Source: Entomortierella parvispora | Taxonomy: Eukaryota; Mortierellomycota; Mortierellomycetes; Mortierellales; Mortierellaceae | Assembly: GCA_963573315.1 (NCBI GenBank) | Contig: OY752142.1 | Location: 1,178,001-1,242,000 of the forward strand | DNA length: 64,000 bases | Reading direction: 5' to 3' | Part shown: piece by piece, positions 23,686 through 36,200 of the stretch | How positions within the stretch are numbered: position 1 is the stretch's first letter | Layout: each line of letters begins with the position of its first letter | Position numbers and translations under genes: made by a program | The notes under the pieces: generated by a model | The model's input: the letters and a program-made list of their open reading frames with translations, nothing else | Databases searched by the model: none | Told to the model about the DNA's origin: nothing

Positions 23686-25585
23686 GGTTGAGAATGGGGA
23701 ACGAGCAAGAGAGGAAGAGAGCAAGAGAGGAAGCAGATGCAGGGATTGACTGAATGTCAATGGGCCCAACTTGCCTGTTGCCACCAACTGCACACTGAAC
23801 GCGCACGTGACGAAAAGACGCGAGCTGGAGCGATGAAAAAAAAAAAAAAAAAAAAAAAACAGGACGGATGAACGAGCCTCTGACACATTCAGGGGGAGAG
23901 GACTCGGGTTGATGGAATGCATGGCAACAGACACGCGGAATGAGTCCTGTGCGGATGCATGCATGTCCTTTGCTTATGACCCAGGAGGCTCCCCCGGGCA
24001 GTGGCAGGCGTTCCTCACTTACAGTGTTCGCATTCTCGCTGTCGCTCTTTCTGCCCTTCTTTTGGTCGGTTGCAATCGAACTCCGTTGGTGTCCATCCAC
24101 ACGCGTTTCCTTCTCTCTGCACATAGACGGACCGCTGCTCTCATCATTAGGATTTAAGAAGCATAGCGAGCAGACCCGTGTCTCCCGAAGAGAGACTAGA
24201 AGAGTGTCGACCGTGCTGAACGGCTGTCATCCTCCACCCCCAACAGACGCTCGGATCATCCAAACGGGCGCTTTTTCTTGTGTGTGTGTGTTTGCGATGC
24301 ATTGGCTCGAACGGTGCAACACACGCACGCACGCACCCCACTGCAACTTGGACAAACAAATTGGACAAACAAATGCAAGAAGGCTGTCCAGGCAAAGGAC
24401 GCGGGGAGACACAGGCCTGGTCTGGCCATGGGCACGCCGTTGGCAGGACAGGACAAGAGGTTCAAGAGGGCTAGCCGCACAGTACCGTGCCGTGCTTCAA
24501 CCCCCTTGACATTCGCACCATTGCATTTCGCAAAGCGATGCTTCCATGCATGACCTTCAAGTCTTGAATCGTCGCCTCTTTCTTTTCTCTTCTCACCTTC
24601 TCTCCTTCCAGTCAGACCAGACGTTGCCCCCCATCCATCTCTTCCTTTCTCACTCGCGACCCCAAGGCAGCATCAACCCTGCCTACATTCCATCTTCAGT
24701 CTCGCCATCGACTTTTTCAATTCGCTTTTCCAGCAAAGTCTTTTCATAAGGTAGCACAGACTTCTGAGTCCACTTTCGCCTTTGCCCAACCAACACGATT
24801 GGCTCTCAACTCTCTATTCCATTCAACTCTCTTCGTTCGCACTGTCTGTCTTTTTGGCGCTGAGCTGTCGCGCGGCACGGTATTCTCTCTCTTTGTCTCT
24901 ACAAAGACCATTATGCATACATTTAATCCTGGTCTCCGATCCTCGATGACCATGCCCTCTTCTCTTTCTTTTGTACAGAGTTGGTTTTGGTTAGTGGTTA
25001 GTAGATTGATATAAAGGAAAGGCCGGGCTTGGGCCAGCCATCCTTCACCGCCACACCGAACGAACCGCTCGCGTTCTCTTCGCGTCTCGCACGTGAACCC
25101 GCATAAAATGTCTGCAATTCTTTCGTTTTGCGCAGGTCCCCGTCCCTTAGTTCCCTCTGGTCCCCTCTCTCCCCTCTGCTTTCTCTCCAACTCCCTTGCC
25201 TTCTCCTCGCTCCTTCTCTCGGAGCCCCACGAACCCCCTTGCACAGTCCGCTTTCGGGGAGATGGCCAGCTCCGTCTTAACGGAACGATCTTACGCCCCC
25301 TTTTTTTTTAGACATCAGCCTCCGGCTGCTGGCTCACATCGTGGTTGCCACATCTCTGACAGTACCGCCCTCTCCTTTGATTCCTTACCCTGTTGTTTGA
25401 TGGCAATAGCTATCAATATAGTTTTTACTCAACGTGGTCCATTAGCGCATGGAGCAAGACAGGGATAACTCCAGAAATAGTCCTCCACCTCTCTCTCTGC
25501 CTCTGTGGATCTGCACTCCTCTCACACCCAGTATTACACCAATACCTTCAGCAGAAACAATTACCAACACGCAAACTCTGTCATA
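23686..25585. other. 1.9-kb gene-free divergent region
   Basis: Between the CutC and STK32-like kinase starts. It contains an A-run of about 24 at 23836-23859, GT/CA-rich spots near 24276-24335, and long CT-rich tracts at about 24560-24760 and 25120-25310, probably kinase 5' UTR and promoter. The open frames on both strands are compositionally biased mirrors of these tracts. No tRNA-like cloverleaf was recognised by eye. Confidence 0.5.
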
Positions 25586-28171
25586 ATGGGCGCAAGTTGC
25601 TGCAAAGAAGAGCCTATCGACTTTTCTGCTGAGAGTAAGATATCGACTGCACTCTGAACATGGCTATATCTTCCTAGGCGGCCGAGACTTACATACTTTT
25701 TTCATAGTTGAACTCTCTCACTTCCATCTCCTTCGATCAGTTGGCAAAGGAGCTTTTGGAAAAGTAAGAGTCGTCCAGCACAAAAAGACCAAGGAGATCT
25801 ACGCTCTCAAATACATCAACAAGGCAAAATGCATCCGCATGCGCGCTGTGGAAAACATTATTCAGGAAAGAAGGCTGCTAGAAGAAGTCGAGTTCTCGCT
25901 AATCTGCAACTTGAGATACGCATTCCAGGATGACGAGAATTTGTTCATGGTCCTAGATCTTATGTTGGGTGGTGACTTGCGCTTCCATCTGGAGCGAGCT
26001 GGGCCAATGCGAGAAGACGTGGTTCGGTTCTATGTCGCAGAAATTGCACTGGCTCTAGACGCTTTGCATGCCAAGAGGATAATCCACCGGTATGGCCCCA
26101 CAGTGGTAGACATGTCTCTTTTGTTATTTCGTTTTTCGATATGCTTCACTAATTGGTCTCCATCAACCCATCTTACTCTCTATAGAGATCTAAAACCAGA
26201 TAACGTGCTTTTGGATGAGCATGGACATGCGCATTTAACAGACTTCAATATCGCAGTGTACTTCAACCCATCCAAGCCTTTAATGTCAATAGCGGGAAGT
26301 ATGGCATATATGGCTCCCGAGATTCTCAAGAGGACAGGATACTTGGAGTCGGTAGACTGGTGGAGTTTGGGCGTTGTCATGTTTGAACTCCTCTTTGGGA
26401 AGGTACAATATTTGATCTTCGATTACAATTACAAGGAATGCATTATTCTAATCGGTATTGTCCAACGTTATGTTTATAATTAGCGGCCTTTCCGTGGAAA
26501 GACCAACGAACTTCTGACAAACTCGATTCTGAGAGATCCTCTTCCGTTACCAGACAATGTCTTGGATATTGTCAGTAAGCCTTGCCTTGATGTTCTCTCT
26601 AAGGTGGGTTGAAACTGTATTTGGTCTCGGGAAGGATGTCCTAGGTAAAGATGCGATATTGACAAAGTGTATTGTTATTAATACCATAGCTCTGCGAGCG
26701 AGATATTAGCAAGCGCATGGGGTGCACAGCAGAAGGCTTGAATGCGTTCAAGAAGCATGCTTGGTTCCAGGGCATTGACTGGGATCTACTGGCGAAGAAG
26801 GAGGCGACCCCTCCATTCGAACCAGATGTAATGACTTTTTCGCAATTGCATGTTTCCCCTCACTTTTGCACGCAGTACTCTAATGGATACTTTGCAACAC
26901 ATTTAAACCCGTAGTCAAAGCGTGCCAACTTCGACGCCACTCATGAGCTGGAAGAACTACTAATGGAGGACAACCCACTAAAGGCAAAAAAGCGCGCTCA
27001 AACTACACCCGATACCGAGCTCTCAATGGAAATGCAAATGATGGAAGACAAGTTTATCGTCTACGATTTCACAAAGGTCAAGAAAAGGTCTCACTCCATG
27101 TCGCGGGCAGGATCATCCACCCTCACAGGATCAAAGAGTGGTGGTCTAGTTCGATGTGTGGCAGCCGCCTCATCAAAATCCAATTTGTTACCCAACATAT
27201 CCACGACAACAACAAACTTGGCGGCCTCGCCCCCATCCTCAGCTGGAACTTCTGCGCCTCAAGGAGCGAGTGGCCTTTTGGGACAGAAGCTGAACCTTAG
27301 CAGTGCAACACTGGAGAGTATTCTAATGAAAGCTGTTCCGTCATCCTCAAACAGAACCAGCCTCGGGAGGATCGAAAACCACTTTCACCTTCCGTCTGTT
27401 TCCTCCACAACTTCTCCGAACAGCGTCACGATTCCAGCTAAAATCTACCGACCTAATAGTCCAAGTGACCTAGTAGGACAAAAGCGATTCAATCCTGACG
27501 AGGACCGCCTGTCAATCATTAGCTTGGGTGATATTCCGCATTCATCATACTTCACAGCAGCCTCCGGAGATGAAAAGGACGACAACTCTGGTCACACCGT
27601 CACTGGTGACTCGAAAGGCAACGCACCCAACAGCACTGACAGGAATAAGGCTAGCAGTCATAATCTCTCAAGTACAAGGTCTGCTCAATCATCTCGACCA
27701 AAAAGTTTGCACCACGATGGCAACTTCACGGTTGCTTTGACGTCACCTTCTTCCCCTTCTAGTCTATCTTCCTCTTCTTTGTCTCTATCTTTGGAAGAGC
27801 AGGCTGGAACAAGGCGTGGTCATAGTCACCATCGGGATATCTCGTCTGCTATCTCCACCCCTCCCACCACACATCACTCCTCGCCAATGTCTGTGAAGTT
27901 GGAAGGAGATCCTGTGAAAGGAACAGTCTTGTTTTCGAGCACGGTGAACGAGAGCTCAAATGTTGCCGCTATTAACCCAAACGGCCGCGACCACTCAATG
28001 GCATATCCGAACAGGGTAGACAAGTCGACAGAATTGGCCACCGATCTAATTAGCGGACATCTTGACGCGCAAGCTGCGGCAGCTGCTGGCATCAAAGTTG
28101 CCACTGCTGTCAGCAGGTCTGATGCTCTGACAGTAGCGCTTCATCTCGGAGATGTCAAGACGGGGGCATAG
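25586..28171 (+). CDS. STK32/YANK-type AGC serine/threonine kinase
   Basis: AGC-group kinase of the STK32 (YANK) family. Six exons: 25586-25634, 25708-26089, 26186-26402, 26484-26603, 26690-26827 and 26915-28171 (720 aa). It begins MGASCCKEE, a good N-myristoylation signal with adjacent cysteines, so membrane attachment is likely. The kinase domain follows at once: SVGKGAFGKV, YALKYI, HRDLKPDNV across an exon junction, SMAYMAPEI and SVDWWSLGV. The metal-binding motif is DFN (LTDFNIAV) instead of DFG, a hallmark shared with animal STK32 and not a defect. The family tail FDATHELEELL and FIVYDF is conserved. The C-terminal 350 residues are Ser/Thr-rich and lineage-specific, much longer than in animal members. 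Stop codons of this gene and Rpb4 are 45 bp apart. Confidence 0.93.
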
Positions 28172-28216
28172 CTAAACGACGGATATCAGAAATATAATAA
28201 TAATACAATTTATTCG

Positions 28217-28998
28217 CTAAGACTGGAACTTCTTCAGATCAAGAGTCTGGTTCAGAAAGTTCTGCAATGACTCGTCATCAATCTTGTTCTGAAGACTAAG
28301 AACGCCAGTAGTCCGAAAAGAAGATAGTAGAGTCAGCTCACAGTTCAATGCCACAGTTTTTTTTTCTTTTTCTTTTTTCTGTTACCTGGGAATTAGAGCC
28401 TTGGCTTCCTCTGCTTCCTCGCAACACAGGTTTGCCAACTGTGCTAGTTCAAATCCTGTAAGAGTCGAATGGATCGGTTCCTCGTTCATACCACTATGGA
28501 AACAAGAGCTTTAGCATTTGGGAGACAATCAGTTCTTTACGCATATAAACATCCAATGGCGCTTACGCTCGGACTTCACGGACAACATCAGGATTGGTGA
28601 AGCGGTTGAACTGGGTAACGTAGTTGAGGGACTTTTGGTAGACCCTGGTTCCATGCACAAGAGAGCAGAAAAAAACATAGAAAGTCAGAACTGCTGATTG
28701 GGTCCATGAATGGTGGAATATCAAATGGGTGGACTGAGTGCAACTGTACTCTGATGAATTAGGCCGTTGGGACGCATCCAGCAAAATCTTGACCTCTGAC
28801 ACGAACAGACAATGGGCATCCTGGAAATCTATCAGTCGACAGACAAGCATGGTTTGGTCATGACATGTCAGTGCCTGTATCTCTTGATAACGATTTGCTG
28901 CTGCCGAGATGCGAGAGGCACAAGCCAAGGAAGGTACCTGCGCCGAGCTTCAAGGTTGCAGCATCCTCCTCCTCAACGACTCCTCTGTGTGGTCTCAT
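28217..28998 (-). CDS. RPB4: RNA polymerase II subunit Rpb4
   Basis: Small Pol II subunit that pairs with Rpb7 as the stalk and works in initiation, termination and mRNA decay coupling. Five exons: 28998-28938, 28828-28750, 28644-28567, 28493-28386 and 28295-28217, all phase-consistent. The protein is 134 aa, the size of fission-yeast Rpb4. Assembled landmarks: EEDAATLKLG, CLFVSEVKILLD, EVYQKSLNYVTQFNRF, FELAQLANLCCEEAEEAKAL, then a helical end LQNKIDDESLQNFL. These follow the Rpb4 order throughout. The start was set by the short acidic N-terminus. The gene shares a 216-bp divergent promoter with isoleucyl-tRNA synthetase and is convergent with the STK32-like kinase. The single large ORF previously visible over exon 2 reads into introns and is not the protein. 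Confidence 0.93.
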
Positions 28999-29214
28999 GG
29001 TCGTATGTGTGTCGTATATGATCTTGCGTTGCTCTTTAGTCGTCGTGGCGGGTCTTTTCTGATGGCTGCCAACCCGAATGGTGACTGTTTGTTACTCATA
29101 CTCTTGTTCGACAAGCCACACCCAAAACACCTCCGCAAGCGCACAGCTTCAAAGGCCCACAGCGCCTGTTGCCCGCCTCTTTCTTCACCCCTCTCATCCA
29201 CACACGCACACACC

Positions 29215-32200
29215 ATGGCTGACGGTAAGTCAGGCCCCTCGTCGCTGAAGGCATCATGTCAATGCCGCGATTCATTCTGCGCGCTTAATGTCCTTGTCTT
29301 GTATCCAAATGCAATGCTGTGCGATCCTTGGTCGCGCTGCATTTGAAAGTGTGCGTTTCCTTGCTGACTGTCATCTTCCTCTCATGAACGACAGGATCCG
29401 CTCAGTTCAACTTCCCCAAGGAGGAGGAAAAGATTCTCGAATTTTGGCGCGAAATTGACGCTGTAGGTTCCAATATCTGAAATTCATTGAATAGCGCAGA
29501 GGCAATCGTGCTGAACCCGGGCATTTTCTAAATTCCATCTTTACCTCACAGTTCAAGCGCTCCCAGGAGCTCAACAAGGACAAGGAGCCCTTTGCTTTCT
29601 TTGATGGACCTCCATTCGCCACTGGACTCCCCCATTATGGACATTTGCTCGCCGGTACTATCAAGGTACATCATAGTTTTTGCAACGCACGACGACAGTA
29701 CCTGACATTCCTCTCCAGTACGGCTGCTTATTAATCGTGGAATTGCGTGGAAACCTCATAGGATATCGTCACTCGTTTCGCACATAGCACTGGTCACAGT
29801 GTGGAGCGCCGCTTCGGTTGGGATTGCCATGGCTTGCCCGTTGAATACGAGGTTGACAAGGCATTGGGTATCACTGGAAAGGCCGATGTCATGGCCATGG
29901 GCATTGACAAATACAACGAGGAGTGCAGAAGCATTGTGATGAGATATGCCAAGGAGTGGCGTCAGACCGTCGAGCGTGCCGGTCGCTGGATCGACTTTGA
30001 CAATGACTACAAGACTTTGAATGTCGAGTTCATGGAATCCGTTTGGTGGGTCTTCAAGACCCTTTTCGACAAGGGTCAGGTTTACCGCGGCGTTCGTGTC
30101 ATGCCCTTCTCCACCGCCTGCAGCACCCCCGTTTCCAACTTTGAGGCTCAACAGAACTACAAGGATGTCAGCGATCCTTCCGTTGTTGTTTCTTTCCCCC
30201 TCTTGAACGACCCCACCGTCTCTTTCTTGGCCTGGACAACCACCCCCTGGACCTTGCCTTCCAACCTGGCTCTTTGCGTCAACCCAACTCACGACTTTAT
30301 CAAGTTTATTGACGAGGCTTCCGGAAACACGTACATCATGCTCGAGAAGCGCTTGGTCATGCTCTACAAGGATCCCTCAAAGGCAAAGCTCAAGATTCTG
30401 GATAGAATGAAGGGATCTGATTTGAAAGGAATTCAGTACGTTCCCTTGTTTGATTACTATTACAAGGAGTTTGTCAACACTGGATTCCGCGTCTTGAACG
30501 ATGAGTACGTTGATGATTCCGCCGGTACCGGTGTTGTTCACCAGGCCCCCGCTTTTGGTGAGGACGATTACCGCGTGTGCGTTGCTCATGGTGTTGTCAC
30601 CCCTGACGGTCACATCCCCTGCCCCGTTGATGAGTCCGGAAAGTACTTTGACGAGGTTGTCGATTTCAAGGGCATCCACGTCAAGGAGGCTGACAAGTTG
30701 ATTCAGAAGCACCTCAAGGGTCTTGGTCGCTTGATTGTTCAGACTCAGATCAACCATAGTTACCCCTTCTGCTGGCGCTCTGACACTCCCCTGATCTACA
30801 AGGCTTTTCCCTCCTGGTTCGTCCGAGTCCAGCCTGTCATTGACAAGATGTTGAAGAACAATGCTCAGTCTCGTTGGGTCCCTGGCTTTGTCCAGGAGAA
30901 GCGTTTCGCCAACTGGATTGCTAACGCTCGTGACTGGAACATCTCGCGCTCCCGTTACTGGGGAACCCCCATCCCCATCTGGGCCACCGACGATTTCTCC
31001 GAGGTTCGATGCATTGGCTCTCTCAAGGAGCTGGAGGAGCTTTCTGGATGCGAAAAGTTGACCGACATCCATCGTCACTTTATTGATCACATTACCTTCA
31101 AGTCGCCCACGACTGGCAAGACCATGAAGCGTGTCGAAGATGTCTTTGACTGCTGGTTTGAGTCTGGTTCGATGCCCTATGCCCAGCAGCACTATCCTTT
31201 CGAGAACAAGGAGACTTTTGCCAAAGGCTTCCCCGCCGATTTCATTTCTGAGGGTCTTGATCAGACCCGTGGCTGGTTCTACACCCTTTTGGTCCTCTCG
31301 ACCCATCTCTTTGACACTCCCCCAGCCAAAAACCAGATCGTCAGCGGTCTTGTCCTTGCCTCGGATGGCAAGAAGATGTCCAAGCGTCTGAAGAACTACC
31401 CCGAGGCCAACTTGATCTTGGATGCCTATGGTGCCGATGCCCTTCGCCTGTACTTGATCAACTCGCCAGTTGTCCGCGCCGAGACCTTGAAGTTCAAGGA
31501 AGAGGGTGTTAAGGATGTTATTACCAAGGTTTTCTTGCCCTGGTACAACGCCTACAAGTTCTTTGTCAACCAGACCATCTTGCTGAAGAAGGAGTTCAAC
31601 CACGACTTTATGTACAATGGATCTTTGAAGAAGAGCGACAATGTCATGGACCGTTGGATGCTCGCATCTTGCCAGAGTCTGATCAAGTTTGTTCACGAGG
31701 AGATGACCAACTACCGCCTGTACACCGTCGTCCCCCGTCTCCTTCGCCTCATTGAGGAGTTGACCAACTGGTATGTCCGATTCAACCGTCGTCGTCTGAA
31801 GGGTGAGAACGGTCTAGAGGATGCCACCCAGGCCATGAACACCCTCTTTGAGGTCTTGTACACCCTTGTCCGTGTTATGTCTCCCTTCACCCCCTTCTTG
31901 ACTGAGAACATGTACCAGACCCTCAAGACCTTCATGCCCAAGGATCCCAAGGTTGTTGATGACCGCTCTGTCCACTTCTTGGACTTCCCTACCGCCAAGG
32001 AGGAATACTTTGATGACGACATTGAGCGTGCCATGTCGAGGATGCAGGCCGTCATTGAGCTGGGACGCACTGTTCGCGAGCGCAAGACTATCAGCTTGAA
32101 GACTCCTCTGAAGGAGTTGGTTGTGATCCACCCCGATCCCCAGTACCATGCTGATGTCAAGTCATTGGAAGTGTACATTGTGGAGGAGCTCAACATCCGC

Positions 32201-32785
32201 AACTTGGTTGTGACCTCGGATGAGGCCCAGTACGGAGTCCAATACAAGATCGAGGCGGACTTCCGTTCCTTGGGAGCCAAGCTGAAGAAGGATGCCGTCA
32301 AGGTCAAGAACGCTTTGCCAAAGTTGACAGAGGCTCAGATCAAGGACTTTATCAAGACCAAACAGATCACGCTCGAGGGTCACGATTTGGGTGAGGAGGA
32401 TTTGACCGTTATCCGCTTCTTTGAGTCGACGGAGAACAGCCTGGAGACCAACTCTGACAAGGACGTGTTGATTCTGTTGGATGTGAAGCGTTACCCAGAG
32501 CTCGAGCAGGAGGGTCTTGCGCGTGAGATTATCAACCGTGTCCAGCGTCTGCGTAAGAAGGCTGGCTTGGAGCCTACGGATATGATCCACATGTACTATG
32601 AGTTTACACAGGACATGAACAACGCGTTGGAGCAGGTGATCAAGGGACAGGAGGAGACTCTTGTCAAGGGACTGAAGAGGACGTTGTACCCAATCTCGGC
32701 CAAGAAGGCAGAGGATGCTGTTCTTGTGGAGGAGGCCCAGGAGGTCAACGGATCGACGTTCAACCTCACGTTTGTCCGCGAGTGA
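29215..32785 (+). CDS. ILS1: isoleucyl-tRNA synthetase, cytoplasmic
   Basis: Class I aminoacyl-tRNA synthetase charging tRNA-Ile in the cytosol. Four exons: 29215-29224, 29395-29462, 29552-29665 and 29762-32785 (1071 aa, typical of the eukaryotic enzyme). The first coding exon is only 10 nt (MAD plus one base). The HIGH-type motif reads GLPHYGH and the KMSKS-type motif [32 protein letters not shown] and WCWRSDTPL-like blocks also fit the family (here FCWRSDTPL). The CP1 editing domain lies between the two catalytic motifs, and an anticodon-binding domain plus the eukaryotic C-terminal extension follow. No mitochondrial presequence is seen, consistent with the cytosolic isoform. Very strong C-ending codon bias indicates high expression. 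Confidence 0.97.
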
Positions 32786-32870
32786 TTATGCGGCGTGTTT
32801 GGATTTTCGGAAAGTCTTGTCCTTTAGACGGAGGCATTGCTAATAAATATATGTTTGAAGAAGAAAGACC

Positions 32871-32962
32871 GAAAGAAAGAAAGAAAGAAGGAAGGAAGGA
32901 AGGAAGGAAGGAAGGAAGGAAGGAAGGAAGGAAGGAAGGAAGGAAAGAAGGAAGAAAAAAAA
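32871..32962. repeat. (GAAA)n-(GAAG)n microsatellite
   Basis: Purine-only tetranucleotide tract: a few GAAA copies, then about fifteen GAAG/GGAA copies, decaying to poly-A. It sits 85 bp past the isoleucyl-tRNA synthetase stop codon. Confidence 0.95.
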
Positions 32963-33103
32963 ACACATGGACATTTGTCGATGAGGTCATTGTGGCACAC
33001 ACACAAGCTGTCTGTGTCTGTCTGTGTGTCTGCTGCTCACTTTTTCTTATTTTCTTTTTTTTTGTTCATTGCATGGCCTTCTTTTTGTTCATTCAGTCGT
33101 TCG

Positions 33104-33202
33104 TTCATTCATTCATTCATTCATTCATTCATTCATTCATTCATTCATTCAGTCGTTCCTTCCTTCCCTTCCTTCTTTCCCTTCCTTCCTTCCTTCCTTC
33201 CT
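33104..33202. repeat. (ATTC)n followed by (CCTT)n microsatellite
   Basis: About eleven ATTC copies to 33150, then TTCC/CCTT copies to 33202. It ends about 85 bp before the NTE1 start codon and forms part of a pyrimidine-rich leader. The CCTT half is complementary to the GGAA tract at 32871-32962. Confidence 0.95.
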
Positions 33203-33285
33203 CTCCTCCGCCCACCTTTTCTTCTTCTTCTTCCTCATCTTCCTCTCTACATCCTTCCTCTTTTGGCAGCTCATTCTTTCCCACA

Positions 33286-36200
33286 ATGGCATCGGATGCT
33301 CCTCCTCCGCTCCACCTCTCGCTAGAGTCCTTGCTCGCCTCGGCCACCGTGGTTGCCGCCGACACCGTCTCGACCCTGGCCGCATCTTCTTTATCATCCT
33401 CACCTCAGGGCCAACCACGGGCGCTGGATCCCCTGCCATCCCATACCCATGCCCACACCCATACCCATCCTTTCAAGCAAGCCCCAGACATGGTCACCAG
33501 CGCAAACGGGACCCTTCCTCTTCTTCGATCCCTCGTCTCGTTCTCGTTCTCAGTCCTCACCTTCATGACCATGACCCTGCCTACTGCCCTCTACCGTCTT
33601 CTTTCCTGGTCCTTCACCCTGCATCTGACCTTCACCACGCTGTTGATCGCGATAGCCGTCATTTGCTTCATCGCCTGGGCCGTGATCCGCTACCGCGTCC
33701 TCACAAAGTACTCGCGACTCCCAAAGACTGCTCTCGGCAAGCACGGATCCTCATTCGATCTACACCCGGACAACCCCTTCAAGAGTCCGCAGGAGGAGAA
33801 GGAGAGGATGGGCTATCCGGACGAGTTCCTGAGCGCCTTCCTCTCCAGCATCAAGATCTTTGGGTACCTAGAGCAGCCAGTCTTCCATGAGCTTGCCCGC
33901 CATCTCCAGACCCGCCGCCTGCCAGCTGGAGACACCATCCTGCAGAACCCCGAGCTCGAGCGGTCGTTCTACATTGTGGTGGACGGATGCGTGCAAGTGT
34001 ACGAGCAGACGGTCAAGGACGAGGGACACGACTCGGAAGACGACAGCCAGGACGACGGAACCGACACGTGGGACGACCCAGAGCACGGCTACCAGTTGCT
34101 AAATGAGGTCAAGAACGGGGGCACGCTCAGCAGCCTGTTTACGATCCTGAGCCTGTTCACCGAGAACGTTAAATTGCGGCACGACGATGAGCCCTTGAAG
34201 GAGTTTAAACGGTCTGATTCTAGACTCAGGTCCGGCGACGATGTCGCCACCACCGGCAGCCCGACGCTGTCGCCTCATTCTGCAGCCGGCGCTGCGAAGA
34301 AGAGGCACTCGCCAGCTCTCTCCCACGGACTTCGAACCAAAACAGCCGTCCACACTCCGACCAGCCCCCTCTCCAACCCGGATCACATGGCCCTCTTTGC
34401 CCCCGACGACCCCGCGGCTTTGTCCATGGCCGAGTCGTTGCCTGAGGGCCCCGAAATGACCCCCCGTCAGGCTGACTTTCATGGCTTTGAGGACTCGGCC
34501 CAGGAGGACCTCGACTCGAACTATGACCCAAGGCGTCCTCGTCCTCGTCCACGCCAGCAACAGCAACACCACCAGCCTTCGTCATACGAGCCACCCAAGA
34601 TTAAGCGGCGGGTCATTGTGGCCAAGGCCATGGTGGATACGACTCTGGCAGTCATCCCCGCCGAAGCCTTTCATCGTCTCACCCAAAAGTTTCCTCAGGC
34701 GGCTGCTCATATTGTCCAAGTGATCCTGATTCGCTTCCAACGTGTAACACTGCTCACCGGACACAAGTATCTCGGACTGACAAAAGAACTTTTGAGGATG
34801 GAGCGCAGTATCAACGAGATTGGAAGCTATGGTCTCCCTCCAGATTTCTTCCGCCCTAAAACGATGGAGTACCTCAAGTCCAAGTTTAGCACTGTCCGCG
34901 ATGAAAGTGATGATGATGATCACCCAATATCGATTCGTATCAGAAACAGTCGCAAGCGTGCCAGCCGACTGGTAAGATCATCATTTACCAGTTTTTTTTT
35001 CTATTTTTTATTTTATTTTCTTTCAGCCTTGCCCGTGCCTGACATTATTTTTTTCACTTTCAGGGTACCAAGGGCACAGACGAAGGCAAATCTGAATGCA
35101 ACAGTCCAAATCCAATGTCCCCAGTCATCGAAAGCACCGAGCACGTACGCCATGGATCAGGATTCAGTGCACTTCTTGGAGACAACAGTGAAGAGGAGGA
35201 CAGCTACTTAAGGGACCAAGTAATGGAGTGCCTATCAAGGAGTATTGGATTAGTCCAGTCGACTCCAACTGCAAAGCCTAGCTCTCTACGTCCAGAGTTG
35301 AAGACGACTGGAAGCTCAGATTACTTTTCGGCCATGTTTCAAGCCAGCCTCAACGGTGGCGGTTTTGGCGGTAGTTCTCCGACGAGAAAGACCGGCTCCT
35401 CAAACACGACATCCGACACGGGACTGGACGACGCGAACAATTCAAACACTTCATCGACCGTACCGTCTGTTATGAGCGAGATGGAGAATGACGTTGAAAT
35501 CATGTACTTTCCCGCAGGTGCCACCTTGGTCGAGGAAGGAGAGCGCAATGCGGGACTGTTCTTTGTCATCGATGGTGTTTTAGACGTGTCAATTTCACTC
35601 AAAAAAGATGCCCATTCGGACAGCGCTGTCGCCAATGGTCCCAAGAACATGTTTGGACACCACCTATCCCCACTAGATTTAAAAGCCAACCTGCCATCTT
35701 CAGTTGCGACAAAACCCTCATCCTCAAAGCTGTCAAGTGTCCCATTACAAAAGAAGAAATCCCATCCTCTGTTCTCAATCAAGGCTGGCGGTCTGGCAGG
35801 ATATCTTTCGGCCCTCTCAGGATATCCATCATTTGTAACAATATCTGCTCATACAAACTCCTATGTTGGCTATCTATCAAAGACTGCCCTGGATCGAGTA
35901 ATGGAACGCAACCCAACCGTTTTGCTCACTTTGGCGAAGCGCCTTATTACGCTGGTTTCTCCCATTGGTAAGTGTATTCTGGAAACACTACACATCTTCT
36001 GTACTTGTCATTCTAACGTAAATGCCCTTGTGTGAATACAGTTCTGCATTTAGATTATGCCATGGAGTGGATGCAAGTCAGCGCGAGTCAGGTTCTTCAC
36101 CGCCAAGGCGACGATTGCGACTCCATCTATATTGTATTGAATGGTCGACTGCGTACTATTATCGAAAACGAGCCCGGCAAGATTGAAATTCTTGGGGAAT

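Noticed and set aside
24744-25244. 166-codon minus-strand frame rich in Arg/Glu
   Set aside because: Reverse of the pyrimidine-rich promoter of the STK32-like kinase. The composition explains the open frame.
30377-31696. 439-codon open frame antisense to isoleucyl-tRNA synthetase
   Set aside because: A mirror of the strongly C-ending codon bias of IleRS. No domain, and it overlaps a fully conserved gene.
32782-33285. Upstream in-frame extension of NTE1
   Set aside because: The translation is of GGAA, ATTC and CCTT microsatellites and overlaps the IleRS 3' end. The ATG at 33286 begins normal NTE1 sequence.
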